The translations under genes were made by a program, and so were the position numbers. 64,000 bases of DNA from Caldatribacterium sp964426875 (GTDB lineage Bacteria > Atribacterota > Atribacteria > Atribacterales > Caldatribacteriaceae). The notes beneath the pieces were generated by a model. That model was not told the DNA's origin. It was given only the letters and a program-made list of their open reading frames with translations, and did not search any database. Positions 49,426 through 58,494 of this stretch are shown in pieces. The stretch is from assembly GCA_964426875.1 (NCBI GenBank), contig CAYRSB010000002.1, forward strand, positions 71,942 through 135,941, in the 5' to 3' direction. Every line of letters starts with the position of its first letter. Position 1 is the first letter of the stretch.

Positions 49426-49817
49426 CTACCAACTTGGGCAGGTTGGGCAAGTAGGTGTAGGTGTTGGACATACTGGGCAAGTAGGTGTAGGTGTTGGACA
49501 TACTGGGCAAGTAGGTGTAGGTGTTGGACATACTGGGCAAGTAGGTGTAGGACACGCTNNNNNNNNNNNNNNNNNNNNNNNNNNNNNNNNNNNNNNNNNN
49601 NNNNNNNNNNNNNNNNNNNNNNNNNNNNNNNNNNNNNNNNNNNNNNNNNNNNNNNNNNTGGGCAAGTAGGTGTAGGTGTTGGACATACTGGGCAAGTAGG
49701 TGTAGGACACGCTGGACAGGTAGGGCGACATCCATCGATAAGGGCTCCCAAGAAGAGAGGAGCAAAGAAAAGCAGCAAAACCGGAATAATCCAAGTCCGT
49801 GAAAATCCCTTTTTCAT
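49426..49817 (-). CDS. Cys-Pro-Thr decapeptide-repeat lipoprotein, interrupted by scaffold gap
   Basis: The start is MKKGFSRTWIIPVLLLFFAP at 49817, leading to a lipobox-like ALIDGC (Cys30). Then come repeats of TCPVCPTPTP (10 residues, 30 bases) and the end TCPTCPSW at 49426. The 100 N at 49559-49658 lie within the repeat. The 55 bases left of the gap (49504-49558) are identical to the 55 bases right of it (49659-49713). If these are the same DNA, the gene is 237 bases, 78 residues, in frame. I know no family of this composition. It may be a short surface or metal-binding peptide, anchored by lipid. Confidence 0.7.
49444..49713. repeat. 30-bp tandem repeat with an assembly gap
   Basis: The unit TGGGCAAGTAGGTGTAGGTG followed by TTGGACATAC occurs at 49444-49473, 49474-49503, 49504-49533 and, after the gap, 49659-49688. 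A shortened unit ends both flanks. The real number of units cannot be counted through the N run, but flank identity argues for about three. Confidence 0.9.
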
Positions 49818-49932
49818 GACACAACTCACTCCTTTGCTTTCGTTTGTCATAGTATATCACTGCACAACGTGTTGAGAAAAAAATTTATTTTGGTTGCTCT
49901 CCCAGCCAGAAAGGTGGGGAGGGTTTCACTTT

Positions 49933-50994
49933 TCATACCAAGGAGGCTACAAGGTCCCCTACTTCCTGAGTTGAGAGGCCCATTTTTCCGGCGCTCATAC
50001 TTTTGATTTTTCCGCTCTGCAGGGCCTGGATGATGGCATCTTCCACTCGGTGTGCTGCTTCCTCTTCCCCGATGTTTTCCAGGAGCATCTGCATGGCACA
50101 GATGGCGGCCAAGGGATTGATGACATGCATTCCCGTGTACTTAGGAGCTGAACCTCCAATGGGCTCAAACATCGAGACCCCCTGGGGATTGATGTTGCCT
50201 CCGGCGGCGATGCCCATTCCTCCCTGAATCATGGCTCCGAGGTCGGTGATGATATCTCCGAACATATTATCGGTGACGATGACGTCGAACCACTCGGGAT
50301 TTTTCACCATCCACATGGTAGTGGCGTCAACATGGGCATAGTCGGTCTGAATGTCGGGATATTCCCGAGCTAACTCGTAAAAGGTTCGTTCCCAGAGATC
50401 GAATGCATAAGTTAGCACGTTCGTTTTCCCACAGAGGGTAACCTTTTTCTTTTTGTTTCGCTTTTTGGCATACTCAAAGGCGAAACGAATACATCGCTCA
50501 ACGCCTTTTCTCGTATTTATGGAAACCTGGATAGCCACCTCATCCAGTGTACCCTTTCGCAAGAACCCCCCTGTTCCCACATAGAGGCCCTCGGTATTTT
50601 CCCGTACCACCACGAAGTCGATGTCCTCCGGTCCCTTATCTTTTATGGGGGTCCATACCCCCGGATAGAGCTTCACTGGGCGGAGGTTGATATACTGGTC
50701 GAGTCCAAAGCGGATTCTCAGAAGAATCCCGTGCTCAAGGATACCCGGCTTTACGTCAGGGTGGCCAATAGCACCGAGGTAGATGGCGTCAAGTTTCTTG
50801 AACTCCTCAAGGGCTGAATCCGGCAGGGTCTCCCCGGTCTTTTTGTAGTGCTCTCCACCGAAGGGGTACACAACGGTCTCATAAGAAAAACCTACCTTCT
50901 TTGCCACGGCTTCAAGAACCTTGAGTCCCTCTCCGACGACTTCCGGTCCAGTTCCATCTCCAGGAATAACGCCGATCTTGTAAGTTTTCTTCAT
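49933..50994 (-). CDS. leuB: 3-isopropylmalate dehydrogenase (isocitrate/isopropylmalate dehydrogenase family)
   Basis: A 353-residue beta-decarboxylating dehydrogenase. It opens KIGVIPGDGTGPEVVGEGLK, has LRIRFGLDQYINLRPVKLYP (substrate-binding Arg residues), VVRENTEGLYVGTGG, DATTMWMVKNPEWFDVIVTD (catalytic Asp) and MFEPIGGSAPKYTG for NAD. The sequence fits IPMDH, but tartrate, homoisocitrate and NAD-isocitrate enzymes share these motifs, and no leuA/C/D genes are next to it. The symbol is therefore provisional. It stands alone on the minus strand, divergent from the IS debris that follows. Confidence 0.85.
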   Translation of the reverse strand: MKKTYKIGVIPGDGTGPEVVGEGLKVLEAVAKKVGFSYETVVYPFGGEHYKKTGETLPDSALEEFKKLDAIYLGAIGHPDVKPGILEHGILLRIRFGLDQYINLRPVKLYPGVWTPIKDKGPEDIDFVVVRENTEGLYVGTGGFLRKGTLDEVAIQVSINTRKGVERCIRFAFEYAKKRNKKKKVTLCGKTNVLTYAFDLWERTFYELAREYPDIQTDYAHVDATTMWMVKNPEWFDVIVTDNMFGDIITDLGAMIQGGMGIAAGGNINPQGVSMFEPIGGSAPKYTGMHVINPLAAICAMQMLLENIGEEEAAHRVEDAIIQALQSGKIKSMSAGKMGLSTQEVGDLVASLV

Positions 50995-51149
50995 AAACTT
51001 CCTCCCTTCTTGGTTGTCTATTATAAAAGATTGAGTTGAGCTCGGGAAGTCAAAGCTTCACAAAACATTATGTCAGTGTAAACTTATACGCAGGGATTCT
51101 GACGGGGCTCCTCATCCCTGGGAAGAACGAAGAGACCTCACCATCCAGT

Positions 51150-51430
51150 GTGTGGTATAAAGTTCTGTGAAAAACCACAACCCACAACCAAGGATAGAAG
51201 AGGCTTGGAGGTATCTCTGATGTTTCTGGAGCAAGGAATGAACTTCTAGGAGTTCGAAACGAGGCTGTGGGAAACCATACACCGCTTGGGAAAGGATATT
51301 CTTACTGCTGTCCTGGAGGCCAAGGATAGAGAACTCCGGGAGAAGAGAGAAGCCTGGGAGGTAGTGAGACGAAACGACCAAAGAAGCGTTCTCACCTTCC
51401 TGCCGGTGATTTCGGTAAAGTAATTTCAAG
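51150..51430 (+). pseudogene. ISLre2-like (UPF0236) transposase N-terminal remnant
   Basis: On the plus strand, allowing one stop, the frame gives FLEQGMNF, then EFETRLWETIHRLGKDILTA, VLEAKDRELREKREAW, EVVRRNDQRSVLTFLPV. This is the order of the ISLre2/UPF0236 transposase N-terminus ('EFERxxWExxHxLGxxxLxxxLExxDxxL..R'). The rest of that transposase is not found. It abuts IS110-type debris. Confidence 0.6.
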
Positions 51431-52250
51431 TCTTGAGGGTTCAGACCAAGAAACAGGAAAACGTGTTCCTCACCCGGACTGCGTAAGCCTGTCAGAGGGT
51501 CTGTTTCCTCAACCCGAACAGGTCGGAATCTTTAAGCTCGTGTCACTAACTAAGGAGGAAGGGGTAGGAAGAGATCCTGCTTCTCCTTTGAAGGTATTGG
51601 AGGTGTTTTCCATAGGAGGTACGGTCTCTTTATCGGTGTGGATATCTTGAAGGAGTCTTTCTCAGTTTGCATGAAGGATCCTCAGGACACGTCTCTTCAA
51701 TCTCTTCCCAAAGCTTGAACGGAACCCACAATCTCTCACCAGAGGAATCTCTGTTTCTTGCTTCAGTCCCCCTTCATCTAAGGTATCCAAAGATCGCCCA
51801 AGAGAAAAGTCGAAAGGCCATTCGCTCTGGCCTTTGAGGGGAAAGGGAAGAAATCCTCTTTCTCCGTCCGGAAGATCAGAGAACTTACCCTTTGCTCCAT
51901 AGGGATAAAGTCCCATGCCCTTGAGGAGATGCTCAACAGCAAGATTACCATGCACTTTACGGTAGGAAAGGAGATCGATACATTCAATCGGCTCATCTTG
52001 GAAGAGGTCAAGGAGATGAAGATAGAGAAAATCCATATCCTTACCCCTATCCCAGTTATCGGCAAATCTCTGGCCAGGAGTTTTCTCTGTGGGTTCCCAA
52101 GATAGAAGCCTTTGAAAACGGGAAGAGTCTTCAAAAGCTCTGGGCAGTACACGGGAGAGTTTGGTATCTCTGAAAGAGGAACAGACACCTAGGGAGGACA
52201 GTGTACCTCATGGCTACAAATGTCATTCTTCTACTTCAGGCTGAGGGAAG
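51412..52250 (+). pseudogene. IS110-family transposase remnant (copy 2, mainly 3' half)
   Basis: 51412-51540 is similar base for base to 4760-4905 reversed. After an internal loss, RILRTRLFNLFPKLERNPQS (51660-51740) matches the same block in copy 1. Then SIGIKSHALEEMLNSKITMH, IEKIHILTPIPVIGKSLA (the 'LLTSIPGIGxxxA' Transposase_20 block) and FENGKSLQKLWAVHGRVWYL follow in order across several frames. It is dead. 52251-52700 also looks like degraded coding sequence, but I cannot name it. Confidence 0.7.
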
Positions 52251-52888
52251 GGGGGGAATCCTCTATGGAGGTAGTTTCAGCTGTGACCAATAAGTCGGTC
52301 AGAACTGTATATTCCCTGCTCATTCATGGTACCTTTTGCTCTCCCCATTATTCATAGTTGACTCTTTTCCCAGCTGATAAATGCCCGGTATGAAAGGAGG
52401 GAGTATTATACTCACCAATAGCCAAAAGTTTTGAAGAATGGGGAGATCCTATGGGAGGCTCGTTGTTTGTCGCTTAAGTCTAGGCAGGCTATTCCACCAC
52501 GCCCATATAATCAGCATAAGGGGAAGCAAGGCCATAAAGTTTTCTCGACCCTCAGGCAAAGGAGAAGCTCTTCTCCCTTGTCGGTATAGAGCGAAACGAG
52601 GAGTACACCGAGGGGGCGCTCCCTCGTTGCTCTCTTGAGGGAGGACTCTTGAGCTTCAAGGAGGAAACAATACGATAAAGGAGAAGAGTTGACATGTATG
52701 ACACAAGATTGTTGACGCAACCGGTAACAATGTCCTGGCGTAAAAACTACGTCTTCTTGACCTTTGTCCTTCGTTGATATACGCTACCTGTTAGCAGGCA
52801 ACGGCGCCTCTCTGTCCAACGATGGACCTCTAAGATATCTTCTACCTCAAAGTCGGGCGTGGAGTGCCCAATGGAGGGAGGAAGCATC

Positions 52889-54137
52889 GTGATTCAGCGT
52901 AACCCCTTTGAAATGGCTCAGGCTCAGCTTGATGAGTGTGCCCAAATTATGAAACTTGATCCCGGTGTCCATCAGTTTCTCAGGGTTCCCATGCGAGAAA
53001 TTCATGTTGCCCTCCCGGTACGCATGGATGATGGGTCTGTCAAGGTTTTCCAGGGATTCCGTGTGCAGTACAACGATGCCAAGGGTCCTACAAAGGGTGG
53101 TATTCGCTTCCATCCCGAGGAGACTATCGATACCGTGAGGGCTCTTGCTGCCTGGATGACCTGGAAATGTGCGGCTATGGATCTCCCTCTGGGAGGAGCC
53201 AAGGGTGGTGTCATCTGTAACCCTAAGGAGATGTCCCGGGGAGAGCTTGAACGTTTGAGCCGTGAGTATGTTCGTGCCGTGTACACCCTCATCGGTCCCG
53301 ATAAGGATGTTCCTGCTCCTGATGTGTACACCAATCCTCAGATTATGGCCTGGATGATGGATGAGTATTCTAAGATGGCCGGGAAGAACCAGTTTGGGGT
53401 TATAACCGGGAAGCCCCTTCCTCTTGGTGGCTCCAAGGGTCGGGACAAAGCAACAGCCTGGGGGGGGCATGGTTGCCATCCGGGAAGCAGCCAAAGTTCT
53501 CGACATTGATCTTGCTAAAGCTACAGTGGCGATTCAGGGATACGGTAACGCGGGGTACTATGCAGCGCGCCTTGTCCGTTCTCTTTTCGGCTCAAAAGTT
53601 GTGGCAGTGAGCGATAGCAAAGGGGGTATCTTCAATCCTCAGGGCATCGACCCTGAAGAAGCCTTAAAGTGTAAGAGCGAGACTTCCTCGGTTGTCAACC
53701 TTCCTGGAGTTCAACGCATCTCGAATGAAGATCTCCTCGAGCTTGAGGTTGATATCCTTATCCCTGCTGCCCTTGAGAATGTCATTACTGCTGAGAATGC
53801 TCCTCGGATTAAGGCCAAAATCGTGGCCGAACTCGCCAATGGTCCTACAACACCGGAAGCCGATAACATTCTCCACCAGAAAGGGGTCCATGTCATTCCT
53901 GACTTCCTTTGCAATGCTGGTGGTGTTACGGTGTCGTACTTTGAGATGGTGCAGAACTTTTACATGTATTACTGGGAGGAGGATGAGGTTCTCGAGCGTC
54001 TCGATAGGAAAATGACCACCGCCTACCATACTGTCCTTGAGATCTCAAGAAAGTATGGTGTTCACATGCGTCTTGGAGCATATGTAACTGCGGTGAGCCG
54101 CGTTGTGGAAGCCATGAAGCTCCGTGGCTGGGTGTGA
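52889..54137 (+). CDS. gdhA: glutamate dehydrogenase, frameshift at a G8 run
   Basis: A Glu/Leu/Phe/Val dehydrogenase of about 415 residues, split into two frames. The first has QYNDAKGPTKGGIRFHPEET, PLGGAKGGVICNPKEMSRGE (catalytic Lys region) and PAPDVYTNPQIMAWMMDEYS and runs to GGSKGRDKATA. Eight G at 53460-53467 then put the sequence out of frame; with one G fewer it continues A-W-GGMVAIREAAKVLDID. The second part has the NAD fold VAIQGYGNAGYYAARLV and PAALENVITAENAPRIKAKI. Start GTG 52889 has GGGAGG eight bases upstream. The rest is intact, so a sequencing error or phase variation is more likely than decay. It interconverts glutamate and 2-oxoglutarate. Confidence 0.88.
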
Positions 54138-54150
54138 AAAGTGAGTGCTC

Positions 54151-54186
54151 AAAAAGCCACCCCTCTTGGGGTGGCTTTTTATTTTT
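54151..54186 (+). terminator. intrinsic terminator after gdhA
   Basis: AAAAAGCCACCCC (54151-54163) and GGGGTGGCTTTTT (54168-54180) form a perfect 13-bp stem with a TCTT loop, followed by further T and A. The T run on both strands allows bidirectional use. Confidence 0.93.
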
Positions 54187-54258
54187 TGGAGATAAATAGA
54201 CCTTCTCTGGCTCAACCACTGCAAAAACCTGATAAAATAAAAAGAAGGGGGTGAGAGG

Positions 54259-55689
54259 ATGAATCGCTACCTTATGAACCCTGAGCGGGTGAGATGGTAC
54301 TTGAACCTCTTTATCGTTCGGGCCATTTTCCGCTGGGTAACCCGGAAAACTTCTGACGGTAGCGTAAGACTCGAAAAGCTCCTTATGTGGTATGGTAAAC
54401 CCAGAAAGGGTCTGTCTTTTTTAGAGTTTCTGACCTTTATGCCGGTCTATCTTGCCATTGATGTCCTGAGGATTCTGCTCCGCTGGAAAAAGGAATACCT
54501 GGTCGGAGAGATTTTCGGATCCCGGAATATACGCCGCGCTACCATAAACCTGGCCCGAAGTGTGGCAGAGTATGGGGCTACGAGACCGCAAAAGTTTGCC
54601 AGTCCTTTGCTTGTGGTGTGGAATTTCACCAACTTTTGTAACCTGCGATGTCGCCACTGTTACCAGAATGCGGGTCCAAAAACTGAGCAACTTTTGCTTT
54701 CGGACCGTCTGCGGGTCATCGATGAGCTTGAAGAGAACTTTGTGCCTACTCTGGCTTTCTCGGGAGGAGAACCCCTCTGTGACCCGGAGTTCTTTACGGT
54801 AGCTCAGTACGCTGCCTCCAAAGAGATTTACCTTTCGGTAGCCACAAATGGTACCCTACTCACGGAGGAAATGTGCAAGAAACTTAAAGACCATGGAATT
54901 CAATACGTGGAGGTGAGTCTTGAAAGCTCCTATCCGGAGTATCACGATCGATTTCGGGGTATTCCTGGACTCTGGGCAAGGACAGTGCGGGGTATTGAGA
55001 ATGCAGTGAAAGTCGGACTCATGGTGGGTGTGGCTCCCACTGTAACCCGAGAAAACCTCAGAGATCTTCCTGAACTCTATCGATTTGTGAAGGAGCTCGG
55101 AGCGCATCGCTTCTACGTTTTCAACTTCATCCCCACAGGAAGGGGAAAGAGGATATGGAGTGACGACCTGAGTCCTGAGGAAAGGGAGGAAACGCTTGAC
55201 ATTCTCTATTCTTGCCTCATGGAAAAGAAAATCCAGGTTTTCAGTACCAGTCCTCAGTTTGGAAGAAAGTGTGTGGAGAAAAACCCTGAGGGTGTTGTCA
55301 TCACCGGACACTACTCGGTTGCAGAAGGGAAACTGGCCAGAGTGGGGGCAGAGTACGTGGGGGGATGTGGAGCAGGCAGGGCTTACTGTGCTCTGCAACC
55401 TGATGGAACGGTTACACCTTGTGTCTTCATGCCTATCCCTGTAGGGCGTCTTCCCGAGAGACCTCTTAAAGAAATTTGGGATACTTCAAAGGTCTTGCGA
55501 GAACTGCGCTTGAGGGAGCTCTACCGTGGCCATTGCGGAGTCTGTGAATTTCAGGCAGTATGTGGAGGTTGTCGGGCTCGGGCGTATGCTTATTGCGGTG
55601 ATTATCTCGGGCCAGATCCTGGCTGCAAGTTCAATGCTGATGTCTACCGGGCATCTTGTGAAGCGACACACGCGGGGGTGACAGCATAG
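54259..55689 (+). CDS. radical SAM/SPASM enzyme with N-terminal membrane-like extension
   Basis: A 476-residue protein. The first 110 residues are unusual: Arg-rich and partly hydrophobic (FLEFLTFMPVYLAIDVLRIL). The radical SAM core begins at FASPLLVVWNFTNFCNLRCR with cluster Cys127, Cys131 and Cys134, and then FSGGEPLCDPEFF and SLESSYPEYHDRFRG. The C-terminal SPASM part is CGAGRAYCALQPDGTVTPCV, then CGVCEFQAVCGGCRARAYAY, which would bind one or two extra clusters. Related enzymes modify peptides or heme precursors (AhbD/NirJ group). No precursor peptide or heme gene is adjacent. It is preceded by GATAAAAT and GGGGGTGAGAGG. Confidence 0.88.
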   Translation: MNRYLMNPERVRWYLNLFIVRAIFRWVTRKTSDGSVRLEKLLMWYGKPRKGLSFLEFLTFMPVYLAIDVLRILLRWKKEYLVGEIFGSRNIRRATINLARSVAEYGATRPQKFASPLLVVWNFTNFCNLRCRHCYQNAGPKTEQLLLSDRLRVIDELEENFVPTLAFSGGEPLCDPEFFTVAQYAASKEIYLSVATNGTLLTEEMCKKLKDHGIQYVEVSLESSYPEYHDRFRGIPGLWARTVRGIENAVKVGLMVGVAPTVTRENLRDLPELYRFVKELGAHRFYVFNFIPTGRGKRIWSDDLSPEEREETLDILYSCLMEKKIQVFSTSPQFGRKCVEKNPEGVVITGHYSVAEGKLARVGAEYVGGCGAGRAYCALQPDGTVTPCVFMPIPVGRLPERPLKEIWDTSKVLRELRLRELYRGHCGVCEFQAVCGGCRARAYAYCGDYLGPDPGCKFNADVYRASCEATHAGVTA

Positions 55690-55873
55690 ACAGGAAAACG
55701 GGTTTAAGGTCTGAGTTTTTGTCGGTTGAGGCAAAGGGAACGTAGGGCCCTCTCTTGGGAGCGAGTTCTGTAATGTGGAGAAAGCGCCAGGAGCTCTTGC
55801 CGGAAGTTCTGTTTCGTCGGTAGATTTTTGCACAGCCGAGGTGCACGATCGCTTGTTTTTCCTTTTGTACCTC

Positions 55874-55902
55874 TTGAAGGGCCTCAAGGAGCGCGTTACA
55901 AT
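55874..55902 (+). promoter_or_regulatory. promoter of the second RbsB-type operon
   Basis: TTGAAG at 55874-55879 and TACAAT at 55897-55902 are 17 bases apart, about 30 bases ahead of the start at 55933. The rest of 55690-55870 shows nothing else I can support. Confidence 0.7.
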
Positions 55903-55932
55903 GAGAGTATCAAGAAAGAGGAGGGATGTGGT

Positions 55933-56919
55933 ATGAAGAAGTTGGTAGTTGTGCTCTTTGTGGTCCTTGTGGTACTGCTCCTCTCGGTAGTCATGGCCGA
56001 AGCAAAGTACAAGATTGCCTTTGTACCAAAGCTCATCGGCATTCCTTACTTCAACGCTATGGAAGAAGGTGGCAAAAAGGCGGCGCAGGATCTCGATGTG
56101 GAGTTCATCTATACCGGCCCTGTGACGGCGGATGTGGCCAAGCAGATCGAAATTATCGACAATCTCATTACTCAGGGCGTCGACGCCATAGCGGTGGCCC
56201 CCAACGACCCGGCAGCTATCACCCCAGTTCTTAAGAAGGCCAAAGAGAAGGGCATTCTCGTTATGACCAGTGACACCGATGGTGCCCAGGAAGTGCGGGA
56301 TCTCTTCGTCAATCAGGCTCTGCAAAATGAAATCGGCTACACCGTTATGGATGAGCTTGCCAAGGCCATGAACGAAGAGGGAGAGTTTGCCATTGTCTCC
56401 TGTGGTCCCACTGCCTGGAACTTGAACATTTGGATTGCCTACGAGCTTGAGCGCCTTGCCCAATACCCTAAGATGAAGCTTGTGACCATCCGCTACGCAG
56501 AAGAGGATGTGCAGATGGCTATTAACGTCATGCTCGACCTTATCAATGCTTTCCCGAACCTCAAGGGTGTCATTGGTCAGTGCAGCACTTCTGCTCCCGG
56601 TGTAGCAGAGGCCATCGAGCAGGCTGGGAAGAGTGGGCAGATTGTATCCACAGGGCTTTCTGTTCCCTCGATGATGGCCAAGTACGTGAAGAGTGGTACG
56701 GTGAAGTCCTTTGTTCTCTGGAATCCTATCGATCTCGGATACCTTACGGTATGGGCGGCCAAGTACATTCTTGACGGGAACGCCTTTGAGGATGGAAAGG
56801 AATACGAGATTCCAGGGATTGAGACCAAACCCAGGTACATTGCCAAAGACAGGATGCTTGTTCTGGGGCCTCCAAAGGTCTTCGATGCTTCAAACATCGA
56901 TCAGTACATGTTCTTCTGA
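55933..56919 (+). CDS. sugar ABC transporter binding protein, RbsB/LsrB family (second locus)
   Basis: A 328-residue periplasmic binding protein. The signal (MKKLVVVLFVVLVVLLLSVV, to MAEA) is followed by YKIAFVPKLIGIPYFNAMEE, YTGPVTADVAKQIEIIDNLI, VDAIAVAPNDPAAITPVLKK and VMTSDTDGAQ. It resembles the protein at 35070 in fold and in the TGPxTAD block but has diverged greatly, so it should bind another ligand. I start at ATG 55933; the frame from 55828 lacks a signal. A strong terminator-like hairpin follows before the ATPase gene. Confidence 0.9.
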   Translation: MKKLVVVLFVVLVVLLLSVVMAEAKYKIAFVPKLIGIPYFNAMEEGGKKAAQDLDVEFIYTGPVTADVAKQIEIIDNLITQGVDAIAVAPNDPAAITPVLKKAKEKGILVMTSDTDGAQEVRDLFVNQALQNEIGYTVMDELAKAMNEEGEFAIVSCGPTAWNLNIWIAYELERLAQYPKMKLVTIRYAEEDVQMAINVMLDLINAFPNLKGVIGQCSTSAPGVAEAIEQAGKSGQIVSTGLSVPSMMAKYVKSGTVKSFVLWNPIDLGYLTVWAAKYILDGNAFEDGKEYEIPGIETKPRYIAKDRMLVLGPPKVFDASNIDQYMFF

Positions 56920-56927
56920 TTCTTAAG

Positions 56928-56959
56928 GCGCCCGCGAGCTCGCGGGCGCTTTTCTTTTT
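56928..56959 (+). terminator. GC-palindrome hairpin with T run after the second binding-protein gene
   Basis: GCGCCCGCGAG and CTCGCGGGCGC form a perfect 22-base palindrome (56928-56949), followed by TTTTCTTTTT. It is a strong intrinsic terminator. It lies 8 bases after the binding-protein stop and before the ATPase gene, so that gene depends on readthrough. Confidence 0.93.
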
Positions 56960-56970
56960 GGGAGCGAAAA

Positions 56971-58494
56971 GTGATGGAGTATATTCTTGAGTGTCGTAGT
57001 ATTTTTAAATCTTTTGGCGGTGTTCAGGCCCTAAAGGGTGTGGACTTCACTCTGCGTCCTGGAGAAGTTCATGCCCTGGTGGGAGAGAATGGAGCGGGGA
57101 AGAGTACCCTCATCAAGATCGTCTCTGGAGCTCTTCTCCCTGACCGAGGAGAAATACGTTATGCGGGACAACCTGTTCACATTGAGTCTCCACGTAAGGC
57201 TCAGGAAATGGGCATTTCCACCGTCTACCAGGAGCCTTTGGTGTACAGTGAGTTGAGTGTCCTTGAAAACATCTTTTTGGGCAGAGAAATACGTACTTCT
57301 TGGGGAAACATTGATTGGAAAAGAGAAGAAGAAGAGGCTCGCCGGCTTTTTTCCTCTTTAGGTCTCCCTCACCATTTTTTGCGCGAGCCCATGGGCGAAT
57401 TGAGTGTGGGTTTGCAACAGCTTGTCCTCATTGCCAAGGCTTTGGTGTACGAGGCGAAGGTCATTATTTTCGATGAGCCCACGGCAATTCTCACCGAACA
57501 TGAGACCGAGCGACTTTTCGGCATCATCCGAAAGCTTCGAGATCGAGGTGTAGGCATCATCTACATCAGTCATCGCCTCGAGGAAATTTTCCGTATCGCT
57601 GATCGGGTGACGGTCATGCGGGATGGAGAGGTTAAGGGGGAGTTTCCCGTTGGTGGTGTTGATCGGGCAAAAATTGTGGAACTTATGGCAGGAAAACTCC
57701 TGATAGAGGAAATCGCTCGAGAAGTTTCTCGAAGAGAACACCCTATCCTTTCGGTACAGGAACTCACTAAAAGACCTCGCTTTTTCGACATTTCTTTCGA
57801 TGTCTTTCCGGGGGAAATCCTGGGATTTTTTGGTCTTGTGGGATCAGGGAGAACGGATGTGGCCCAGACCATCTTTGGCCTTTTCCGTCCCGACAGTGGC
57901 AGGATTGTCTTTGATGGTCGGGAGGTGGTATTTGAGTCTCCTGAAGAGGCTATGCGGCATGGTATTGCCTATCTTCCTGAGGATCGCAAGGTCCAGGGGC
58001 TCTTTCCCATTCAAAGTGTAGCCTACAACATCTCTATCACCGTCCTCAAGGAGATGCTCAAAAGGCTGGGAATTGTGGATGTCAGGAGAGAAAAGGAGGT
58101 AGCAGAAAGGCATGTGCAGGAACTTAACATCAAAACCCCGAATCTGAGGACAAAGGTGTACAGCTTGAGCGGTGGAAACCAGCAGAAGGTGGTCCTGGCC
58201 AAATGGCTTTCCGTCACTCCAAAACTTTTAATCCTTGACGAACCCACTCGAGGAATCGACGTAGCCTCAAAATCTGAAATCCACAATCTCATCGCTCATC
58301 TTGCCGACCGGGGTCTTGCAATCATGATGATTTCTTCAGAACTTCCCGAAATCCTCAAGATGTCCGACCGGGTACTCGTAATGCACGAAGGGAGAATTAC
58401 TGGCATCTTTGAAGGACCAGAGAAAACTGCCGGGAACGTCATTCGTGCCGCTACCGGTGAGCGGATGGCCGTCTCTGGGGGTGTCGGAGCATGA
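56971..58494 (+). CDS. sugar ABC transporter ATP-binding protein (RbsA type, second locus)
   Basis: A 507-residue tandem ATPase. Domain 1 has Walker A GENGAGKSTLIK near residue 38 and Walker B VIIFDEPTAILTEHE. Domain 2 has GLVGSGRTDVAQT, signature LSGGNQQKVVLAKW and Walker B LLILDEPTRGIDVASKS, with the Glu intact, unlike the paralogue at 36149. It starts at GTG 56971 (or ATG 56974) behind GGGAGCG. Its stop overlaps the permease start (ATGA). Confidence 0.94.
   Translation: MMEYILECRSIFKSFGGVQALKGVDFTLRPGEVHALVGENGAGKSTLIKIVSGALLPDRGEIRYAGQPVHIESPRKAQEMGISTVYQEPLVYSELSVLENIFLGREIRTSWGNIDWKREEEEARRLFSSLGLPHHFLREPMGELSVGLQQLVLIAKALVYEAKVIIFDEPTAILTEHETERLFGIIRKLRDRGVGIIYISHRLEEIFRIADRVTVMRDGEVKGEFPVGGVDRAKIVELMAGKLLIEEIAREVSRREHPILSVQELTKRPRFFDISFDVFPGEILGFFGLVGSGRTDVAQTIFGLFRPDSGRIVFDGREVVFESPEEAMRHGIAYLPEDRKVQGLFPIQSVAYNISITVLKEMLKRLGIVDVRREKEVAERHVQELNIKTPNLRTKVYSLSGGNQQKVVLAKWLSVTPKLLILDEPTRGIDVASKSEIHNLIAHLADRGLAIMMISSELPEILKMSDRVLVMHEGRITGIFEGPEKTAGNVIRAATGERMAVSGGVGA

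Noticed and set aside
49444..49713. CRISPR-like regular repeats
   Set aside because: The 30-base units follow each other without spacers, and they code for a decapeptide repeat.
49415..49765. Minus-strand reading giving YTYLPSMSNT repeats
   Set aside because: It is the other frame of the Cys-Pro-Thr repeat; only the CP frame has a start, signal peptide and stop that agree after the contig overlap is merged.
52438..52638. 66-residue plus-strand ORF before gdhA
   Set aside because: Composition and frame breaks match the degraded sequence around it, and there is no ribosome-binding site or family signal.
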